Below are positions 1 to 5,022 of a DNA stretch of 5,022 nucleotides, in pieces. Each line of letters begins with the position of its first letter. Positions within the stretch are counted from its first letter, which is position 1. Location: the NCBI GenBank assembly GCA_001873075.1, contig MNYL01000072.1:1-5022 (forward strand). Direction: 5' to 3'. Origin of the DNA: Fibrobacteres bacterium CG2_30_45_31 (GTDB taxonomy: Bacteria > Fibrobacterota > Fibrobacteria > Fibrobacterales > Fibrobacteraceae). A program made the position numbers and the translations under genes. Under the pieces are notes generated by a model. The model was not told the origin of the DNA, made no database searches, and saw only the letters and a list, made by a program, of their open reading frames with translations.

Positions 1-656
1 TTTGCACCGGAAAAATCTAAAACCTGGACCCGACGCAATCTAGAAATAATGGCCTCGGCACGAATTTCCCCGAAATCATTCCCCAAATAATGACGATACT
101 GTAGGTTGGCCCCTTCCAAATTCCGTTGATTGCCATTCAAGAGAGCTTGTTTCTGGGCCATCTGGCGCTCGCGTGAAAAAATCAAAGGTTCGTACAGGAT
201 GTCAACACTCGGAGAAAATAATGTCAATGGGCTATACTGCTGACGAAAATCACCGACGACCCAATAAAAATCTTCTCCGATATTGCCTTCAATATTCATC
301 CAACCCACACCGATGCTTTTAGAAGCTGCAGAGAAATAATTCTGCATTCCAGCTTCCAAGCGCAACATAACATTGGCGCGAACATTTTCCCACGGGCGAA
401 AATGAAAATCCAAATCAACGTTGACAAATTCATTACGTTCAGTATTAGGCATCTTATTCAGAGCATTGACATCCTGATCCGACTCCATCTCAGATCCAAG
501 ATAGACGGCACGGATGCTGCCACCGATTTCCAAACCGCGCTTTGCTTCTATTGAATCAACCTTGCTATCAAGAAGAGCCTGATTACTCTTGATTTCCGAT
601 GCTGCAGAAACTATAGAAGTGATTACAAGTAATGGGAGAATATATTTTTGCATCAT
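1..656 (-). CDS. Outer-membrane beta-barrel-like protein, partial (C-terminus off the left edge)
   Basis: An open frame of 218 codons runs from the start to the window edge without a stop, so the protein is truncated only by the window. Residues 1-18 form a signal peptide (MMQKYILPLL, hydrophobic core, likely cleavage after VSA). Residues 22-36 follow a heptad pattern (I22, Q26, L29, V33, I36) and contain DSIEAK (34-39). From residue 41 the sequence alternates polar and hydrophobic residues with glycines and aromatics, as in amphipathic strands of an outer-membrane barrel. A SPLTLF motif lies at 142-147. It resembles the 742-aa protein encoded just upstream and is probably its paralog. The start at 656 is chosen because AGAGG (668-664) lies 7 nt before it; ATG 653 is an equally plausible alternative, while ATG 662 is too close to the Shine-Dalgarno. 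It is the third gene of the operon. No named family is recognised; a porin or glycan-binding role is inference. Confidence 0.85.
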   Translation of the reverse strand, partial: MMQKYILPLLVITSIVSAASEIKSNQALLDSKVDSIEAKRGLEIGGSIRAVYLGSEMESDQDVNALNKMPNTERNEFVNVDLDFHFRPWENVRANVMLRLEAGMQNYFSAASKSIGVGWMNIEGNIGEDFYWVVGDFRQQYSPLTLFSPSVDILYEPLIFSRERQMAQKQALLNGNQRNLEGANLQYRHYLGNDFGEIRAEAIISRLRRVQVLDFSGA

Positions 657-671
657 GACCATACCTCTTTA
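657..671 (-). promoter_or_regulatory. Coupled stop codon / ribosome binding site between the two barrel genes
   Basis: The stop codon TAA of the 742-aa gene (671-669) is directly followed by AGAGG (668-664), and the next ATG begins at 656. The Shine-Dalgarno sequence therefore abuts the upstream stop codon, a layout typical of translational coupling in an operon. Three in-frame ATG codons (662, 656, 653) follow; spacing favours 656 or 653. Confidence 0.75.
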
Positions 672-2897
672 GAACCAGACCTTGGTTTCTGCCTGGATGT
701 AATGCGCATGCCAATCATTCTCCGAAACCGTTTCATCGGAATGCGTCGCCCATTTATATCGGAAATGTAAGCCAGCCCTAGGAGAAAAATCCCAGTCAAA
801 ACCTATCCCCAATGCAGTCTGCACATAGTTAATTGGTGCTTTTTCGTAGTATTCCTTTGAAGTTCCAATCAAATTATAATAGTCTGATTGAGAATTAACA
901 CCCGAAATAGTCAATGTACTCACCGTATATGCGTTTTCAGCACGCCAGGTTTCCAGACCAAGGCAACCCACCATATGGAAGGTCGGGGTCACAGCAACAG
1001 CGGGTTCAAATTGTCCATAGAAGCTCCACAACAGCATATCCTTCTGGGACTCACTGTAAGCCACAGGAGTAAATGTTTTGGAAATCCCAGAAATGGATGT
1101 GTACATCTGCATCATGATATTCCGATCCGTATTAAACCAATGCCCGATGTCGTATCCTCCTTCAAAGGAAAAGAAAGAAGACCACTTGGTATGCATTGGA
1201 ACCGTTTGAGTTTTAATTTGATCTCCATTTTCGTAAGCCACAAAGGATTCCCATAGTTCCCATGTTCCTCCATAAAGACCCCCGCGCTGGCGATACATCT
1301 TATTCTGGGGAGTCAAAACACCCGCACGGTTAATGTAAGCACTGGTATAATTAGCATTGCCAGAATCGGCCCAGAAAAGCGCATTATATTTGGTCCAAGA
1401 ATTCATACTTTCCCACATATTCCGCCCATTAAGCCTATAATTAAAGAGTAATACGTCCTGCCCTTTTTCTAATTGTCGATGTTGCCCATATTGCACACCG
1501 ATACGGCCACGGTTGAACTCCGGCTCAAACTTAAAGTTAATACCTGCCATGTTCGACCCGTAACGGAGAGAACCGGCATTCAAATACATTTCATCCTTAC
1601 GCCAGCTGCGAAAACGAGAAGGATCTGTCATGCCATAAGGAGAGAAAAATTCGTTCTGAAAATATACCGCTTCGATCGTTGTCGGCAGAAAATCAAGATG
1701 TTTATCCTGAGCTTTAACATAAATGCCGATAGCAGGAGAAGACGTTTTCGTTTCAAAGGCATCCTTATCATATGCTTTTGTTGAGGTCGTATCTACATCA
1801 CTGAATTTAACAGAATCCGACCAGCTCAACCCTACATCCGCCATTATGTATAACTTCGGAACCACATTACCCTTGATGTCCATAGAGGCAATCTGAGGAT
1901 TTTCAAAAACGGGATTATCAGTTCCAAATCGCCATTGCCTGTAAAATTCCGGTTCATAAATAATGTCTTCATCGAAAAAGACCCCCATATAATTTACACC
2001 TAGCGTCATTGTCTCAAAAAGTTTAGTCTTCGCAATACGTCCATGATACACAGAGCCACGGAAATCGTAATCGCCCGTCATTTCCAACTCACTAGGTTGC
2101 CCACCATATAAACGAAGACCATCGCGCGTTCCAGCATCCATATCCTTAGGATCAGAAAGCATCGCCTGAGCGATAAAACCAAATGGCAATTGATAGGCGT
2201 TCATAAAGACACCACCAAAAGATCGGTTTGTCCAGAAGGCTCGCCCCCCTTCCTTGACAGGTTTAAAAGCTTTTTCCTTGTAATAGGTGCTGACCGTTTT
2301 TTCGTCTTCGAAAGTTTCATATTGCCAGGAAAAACGAGGATTTGTTTCACGTTCCCACATGGTGAGCGGACTCGCATTTGCCCAAATCACACCACCAGCG
2401 GTCACATAGATACCAAACATCCCCGCACGAATATCCGTTCCAACATTCATTTCCTCATCAACGGAGGATCCCACATAATCTGTATTATGATTAAATGAAA
2501 CACGTTCACTGTTATTACTTGGATTGCGAGTCGGTTCATCGGCCAAATAACTCGTATAGAGTCCTGACAAATCAAAAGGGAACCACAGGTTAGTCCATAA
2601 AGTCATGAACGAATTCGGTGTAGCTACTACGGACACTTTGAGAAAAGCATCCACAGAGGTACGAGCCTTATCGTTTCCGACGGCGGGAGACCACTCCGAG
2701 TAATGAAAATTTTTAACACGGAAATCCATGATACCGGAAGCGGCAATCGGGGAATCATCCTTGCCTATCAAAGTCGATTCCAAGTCACTGGACAAAGTAT
2801 CAATCTTCGCCTCAATGGAATCCAATTGAATCTCAGGAGATGTAGTAGCCCACGAGACAGAAGCGGCAATGGCTAATAAGGGTAAAATCTTATGCAT
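669..2897 (-). CDS. Large outer-membrane beta-barrel protein (742 aa), function unknown
   Basis: This is a complete gene. Residues 1-17 are a signal peptide (MHKILPLLAI..., likely cleaved after VSWA). Residues 25-42 show heptad spacing of hydrophobics (L25, I28, I32, L35, L39), suggesting a short coiled coil in the periplasm. The rest is rich in Tyr, Trp, Phe, Gly and Asn with alternating strand-like stretches. It ends in TKVWF, a C-terminal Phe with hydrophobic residues at alternate positions before it, as expected of the beta-signal read by the BAM machinery. Landmarks are SPLTMW (176-181) and a following region ending near 250 that resembles the paralog downstream. There is one Cys (645). 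The start has AAGAGG (2908-2903) 5 nt upstream. The long barrel and lack of TonB-box or plug signs argue against a SusC-type transporter. It may be a porin, glycan-binding platform or adhesin; the substrate is unknown. I do not recognise a named family. Confidence 0.88.
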   Translation of the reverse strand: MHKILPLLAIAASVSWATTSPEIQLDSIEAKIDTLSSDLESTLIGKDDSPIAASGIMDFRVKNFHYSEWSPAVGNDKARTSVDAFLKVSVVATPNSFMTLWTNLWFPFDLSGLYTSYLADEPTRNPSNNSERVSFNHNTDYVGSSVDEEMNVGTDIRAGMFGIYVTAGGVIWANASPLTMWERETNPRFSWQYETFEDEKTVSTYYKEKAFKPVKEGGRAFWTNRSFGGVFMNAYQLPFGFIAQAMLSDPKDMDAGTRDGLRLYGGQPSELEMTGDYDFRGSVYHGRIAKTKLFETMTLGVNYMGVFFDEDIIYEPEFYRQWRFGTDNPVFENPQIASMDIKGNVVPKLYIMADVGLSWSDSVKFSDVDTTSTKAYDKDAFETKTSSPAIGIYVKAQDKHLDFLPTTIEAVYFQNEFFSPYGMTDPSRFRSWRKDEMYLNAGSLRYGSNMAGINFKFEPEFNRGRIGVQYGQHRQLEKGQDVLLFNYRLNGRNMWESMNSWTKYNALFWADSGNANYTSAYINRAGVLTPQNKMYRQRGGLYGGTWELWESFVAYENGDQIKTQTVPMHTKWSSFFSFEGGYDIGHWFNTDRNIMMQMYTSISGISKTFTPVAYSESQKDMLLWSFYGQFEPAVAVTPTFHMVGCLGLETWRAENAYTVSTLTISGVNSQSDYYNLIGTSKEYYEKAPINYVQTALGIGFDWDFSPRAGLHFRYKWATHSDETVSENDWHAHYIQAETKVWF

Positions 2898-2909
2898 ACA
2901 ATCCTCTTA
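2898..2909 (-). promoter_or_regulatory. Coupled stop codon / ribosome binding site before the 742-aa barrel gene
   Basis: The stop codon TAA of the binding-protein gene (2909-2907) supplies the two A residues of the AAGAGG Shine-Dalgarno (2908-2903) of the next gene, whose ATG starts at 2897 after a 5-nt spacer. Stop and ribosome binding site overlap, so a ribosome ending the first gene is placed to begin the second. This supports co-translation of the two products. Confidence 0.75.
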
Positions 2910-3644
2910 AATCTTATTCCGGAAGGGATAGTTTGCAGGACCTTGGTACGGCAGACCATATTTCTTGATAACGATATCGTCAATCCAGACCTTGAATTCG
3001 GTGTTTTCATCTTTACGAACCTCAAGACGGAATCCCTTGAAATTACTCCAAGCGAAAGGCAAAAGGACTTCTCTTTGGTTTTTAATATCCCAATACACAC
3101 CCGTCTTGCCAAACAATTTTAGTGGAATGCTGAAATGTTTCCATTCCTGAGTAATTTCGCCTAAACTTTTAGAACGTAACTTGACTTGCATGGATTCACC
3201 ATTACTTTTAACACCGTCATCCACAAGCACAAAAAGTGCATTTTCACCGCCCTTATTGCCCTTAAGCCAAAAATCCAGCACTCCGTCTTCAAAATATGGA
3301 GTCAAATCGACAGATCCGGCGATACAAATAGCAACCCCCGAATAATCACTTGCAATCAATTCTATTTCCATGGAAAGCGCGCCTTCCTTGGCATACTTGT
3401 CGGTCATGATGGGCTCTGGATTTTCACGAGGATACTGATAGGTGTATCCACCCCCTCGTGGAATAGCTTCTCGCATCACCACGGTTACGACATCTTTATC
3501 AAGACGGAAAGGCTTTGCGTCCTTCATAACAAAACGGGTCGCATCACGATCCCGATAATCCTCAAATCCGGCGAAAGTAAACGATACAGCACACAACGCT
3601 AGTATCGCTATCCTTGTCAACAAAAGAGAAATGGGCTTTTTCAT
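2907..3644 (-). CDS. Exported carbohydrate-binding-module-like protein (245 aa)
   Basis: Residues 1-25 form a signal peptide (MKKPISLLLT, hydrophobic core, likely cleavage after FTFA). The LALC string is not a good lipobox because Leu precedes the Cys, so a soluble or peripherally bound product is likely. Residues of about 85-228 read like a single beta-jelly-roll module of the galactose-binding-like type seen in CBM11/CBM30 and CIA30-like proteins: GALSMEIEL near 88-96, a strand with DFWLKG (124-129), WKHFSIPL (168-175), and a final strand WIDDIVI (220-226). The W-x-x-F-x-I-P-L and W-I-D-D-I elements are common in such modules; they are family features, not proof of glycan binding. There is no catalytic domain, so it would be a stand-alone binding protein. 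A short Pro/Gly/aromatic tail follows (229-245). It is the first gene of the leftward operon. The start has GGAG (3660-3657) 12 nt upstream, a rather long spacing. Confidence 0.8.
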   Translation of the reverse strand: MKKPISLLLTRIAILALCAVSFTFAGFEDYRDRDATRFVMKDAKPFRLDKDVVTVVMREAIPRGGGYTYQYPRENPEPIMTDKYAKEGALSMEIELIASDYSGVAICIAGSVDLTPYFEDGVLDFWLKGNKGGENALFVLVDDGVKSNGESMQVKLRSKSLGEITQEWKHFSIPLKLFGKTGVYWDIKNQREVLLPFAWSNFKGFRLEVRKDENTEFKVWIDDIVIKKYGLPYQGPANYPFRNKI

Positions 3645-3905
3645 AAAAAATAAAGTCTCCGCAAACCAACAACAGGCTCGAATATAATTTGTTTTCCGCC
3701 CGAAAAATAGGATTTTATCTCAAGTAGCGGAGCTTTTATCATGGTAAAAAAGTATTTTCTTTCGAAAAGAATCTTTTTTGAGCTAAAAACGCAGGTTTCT
3801 ATTGTGTACACTTTCTATAAATCTGCAAAAAATATCTGAACAAGATGATGTCTATTTAGAATAGCATTTCACTTCATTAGACTTAGAGTCATCCAAGGAC
3901 AACCC
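3645..3905. promoter_or_regulatory. Divergent intergenic region carrying promoters of both transcription units
   Basis: These 261 bp separate the leftward operon from the rightward GH5 gene and must contain both 5' leaders. The region is AT-rich with A and T tracts. Possible -10 boxes are TATAAA (3816-3821) and TAGAAT (3857-3862) on the plus strand and TATATT (3686-3681) on the minus strand. None has a good TTGACA-like box at 16-18 bp, so no promoter is assigned firmly. Two 8-bp perfect palindromes are present, TTTCGAAA (3760-3767) and GTGTACAC (3804-3811); the latter lies just upstream of TATAAA and could be an operator, without further support. A weak 6-bp AT-rich hairpin (3757-3771) followed by a T run is also visible. 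No tRNA, riboswitch or convincing terminator was seen. Confidence 0.55.
3895..3899 (+). promoter_or_regulatory. Ribosome binding site of the GH5 gene
   Basis: AAGGA lies 6 nt before the ATG at 3906, an ideal spacing. It fixes the start of the lipoprotein cellulase, and the resulting N-terminus gives a correct lipoprotein signal peptide. Confidence 0.75.
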
Positions 3906-5022
3906 ATGAATGTAATCAGGCCCTTTTTTAATGCAATACTCATTCCTGTATTCGGACTCATCGCGTGCGGAGGAGACAATGGAGATTCAAACCCGGTTAC
4001 GCCGGAGAGTTCTAGTAGCATCGAAATCGTTAGTAGCAGTTCTTCTATTGCACTATCCAGTTCTGATGGTGGCATCGACTATAGCCCCGCTATTCGAATG
4101 AACAAACTCCTTGGCAAAGGCATAAATTTGGGGAACTCCTGGGATGCGGGTCGGAGTAATGCCGATGTGAATACGGTATATGATTATTCGGATGACTATT
4201 GGAGTAATCCGATTCAGGACGAATGGTTTACCATCGTCAAAGCGGCGGGGTTTAATTCCATCCGCTTACCCGTGCGCTGGAATCAGACCGCCGAGAACGT
4301 TGCTCCTTACACTTTACAAGCCTCTCGCGTCGCGGGTGTGAAGGAAGATGTACGCATTGCGAATTCTCTCGGTATGCCTGTGATCATTGACGTGCATCAT
4401 TATCTGGAACTCTACGCAGATCCTCTGGGACAGGAAGCAAAATTTTTTGGTATCTGGAGACAAATTGCAGAAGAGTTTAAAGATTTTAGCAACGATTCAC
4501 TCGTTTTTGAAATTCTTAACGAATCCAGAGGAGCCTCTGATGCTTACCTTAATGAATTCATTGACAGCGTTTATCATATCATTCGTGCCACGAACCCAGG
4601 CAGAACCATTATCGTCAATCCCGGCAACTGGGGAAAATTTGAAGAAATGGCAAAATTGGTTTTGCCTGCAGACGGAAATATGATCATTTCTGGACATTAT
4701 TATGATCCGTTCAGTTTTACTCACCAAGGGCATGATGATAGAGCATGTGGGGTTTTATGGGATACAACCGACCAGACAGCCCTAGCCACCATGGTCAGTG
4801 ATTTTAAGAGCTACATTGCACTTGCTAAAAAACTTTTTCCTGGAAAAAACAAGACCTATATTCCTCTCAATGTTGGTGAATTTGGAGCCTCTTCGGCCTG
4901 TACTGATGTTTCAGATGCAAATCGAGCGAGCTATTTCAAAGACCTATTGGAAGTTATGAATGGACTTGGTTTAAGCTGGCACTACTGGGGGTTCACTGGA
5001 GTTGGCTTTGATGCCTACAATA
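3906..5022 (+). CDS. Lipoprotein glycoside hydrolase family 5, probable endo-beta-1,4-glucanase, partial
   Basis: An open frame of 372 codons runs off the right edge. Residues 1-21 are a lipoprotein signal with lipobox LIAC (Cys21). The residue after Cys is Gly, so there is no Asp retention signal and an outer-membrane location is likely by the E. coli Lol rule. Residues 28-56 form a linker with three serine clusters (35-38, 43-47, 51-53). The GH5 barrel starts near M65 with NKLLGKGINLGN. Expected active-site residues are present: R120 (SIRLPVRW), H164-H165 (DVHHY), N205-E206 (acid/base, FEILNES), H264 and Y266 (GHYYDPF), E325 (nucleophile, NVGEFGA) and W358/W361 (SWHYWGF). From memory, the order and wording (NKLLGKGIN, HYYDPFSFTHQG, SWHYWGF) resemble Thermotoga maritima Cel5A, subfamily GH5_25, which acts on beta-glucans and mannans; this is not a computed alignment. 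The usual Pro after NE is Ser207. Roughly the last 20-30 residues of the barrel and any C-terminal module lie outside the window. Substrate could be cellulose, mixed-linkage glucan or mannan. Confidence 0.93.
   Translation, partial: MNVIRPFFNAILIPVFGLIACGGDNGDSNPVTPESSSSIEIVSSSSSIALSSSDGGIDYSPAIRMNKLLGKGINLGNSWDAGRSNADVNTVYDYSDDYWSNPIQDEWFTIVKAAGFNSIRLPVRWNQTAENVAPYTLQASRVAGVKEDVRIANSLGMPVIIDVHHYLELYADPLGQEAKFFGIWRQIAEEFKDFSNDSLVFEILNESRGASDAYLNEFIDSVYHIIRATNPGRTIIVNPGNWGKFEEMAKLVLPADGNMIISGHYYDPFSFTHQGHDDRACGVLWDTTDQTALATMVSDFKSYIALAKKLFPGKNKTYIPLNVGEFGASSACTDVSDANRASYFKDLLEVMNGLGLSWHYWGFTGVGFDAYN

Noticed and set aside
669..2897. Reading the 742-aa protein as a SusC/TonB-dependent transporter
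   Set aside because: No TonB box or plug-domain motifs are visible after the signal peptide, where a coiled-coil-like segment occurs, and no SusD neighbour is present.
2873..3112. Minus-strand 79-codon frame overlapping the junction of the first two operon genes
   Set aside because: It is out of frame with both neighbours, basic and low in recognisable structure, and is covered by two well-supported genes with good ribosome binding sites.
3186..3602. Plus-strand open frame of 138 codons
   Set aside because: It lies fully antisense to the binding-protein gene, has no family-like motifs and a composition expected from a reverse-frame shadow, while the minus-strand frame has a signal peptide and domain pattern.
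3757..3780. Hairpin with TTCTTT/AAAGAA stem followed by a T run, as a rho-independent terminator
   Set aside because: The stem is six pairs with only one C-G pair, and it sits in a region between divergent genes where no transcript needs to end. It is kept only as a comment.
4387..4733. Open frames on both strands inside the GH5 gene (98 and 78 codons)
   Set aside because: The GH5 frame across this stretch holds catalytic motifs; these are shadows in other frames.
1..5022. CRISPR array, tRNA, rRNA, insertion sequence or attachment site
   Set aside because: No spaced direct repeats, cloverleaf-like sequences, transposase motifs or terminal inverted repeats were seen; nearly all the window is coding.

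Overview
The window looks like a chromosomal piece from a cellulose- or plant-polysaccharide-degrading diderm bacterium. The best guess is a Fibrobacter relative. This is an inference from style: a cellulase lipoprotein with short poly-serine linkers, outer-membrane barrel proteins instead of a recognisable SusC/SusD pair, and moderate GC. No 16S or other taxonomic marker is present. Names and family assignments come from reading motifs by eye, with no database search.

Layout. Three genes lie on the minus strand and are transcribed leftwards in the order 3644->2907, 2897->669, 656->1. The first encodes a small exported protein with a carbohydrate-binding jelly-roll appearance (245 aa). The second encodes a large outer-membrane beta-barrel protein (742 aa). 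The third encodes another outer-membrane protein that runs off the left edge (218 codons visible). The gaps are only 9 and 12 nt, and at both junctions the upstream stop codon touches or overlaps the next Shine-Dalgarno sequence, so this is almost certainly one translationally coupled operon. On the plus strand, starting at 3906 and running off the right edge, is a divergent gene for a lipoprotein glycoside hydrolase of family 5 (372 codons visible). Both catalytic glutamates and the usual supporting residues are present. The 261-bp region between the divergent genes (3645-3905) is AT-rich and must hold both promoters, but no strong sigma-70 promoter could be assigned.

How the genes may work together. 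The GH5 enzyme would sit on a membrane surface and cleave a beta-1,4-glucan or mannan. The small binding protein could hold glycan, and the two barrel proteins could form an outer-membrane channel or binding platform. The two barrel proteins look like diverged paralogs: similar signal peptides, a heptad-repeat segment directly after the signal with the shared string DSIEAK, a shared SPLT-aromatic motif and a similar following region. The most interesting hypothesis is that the operon is a glycan-capture or uptake apparatus filling the role SusCD plays in Bacteroidota. Substrate, complex formation and transport are all inferred, not shown by the sequence.
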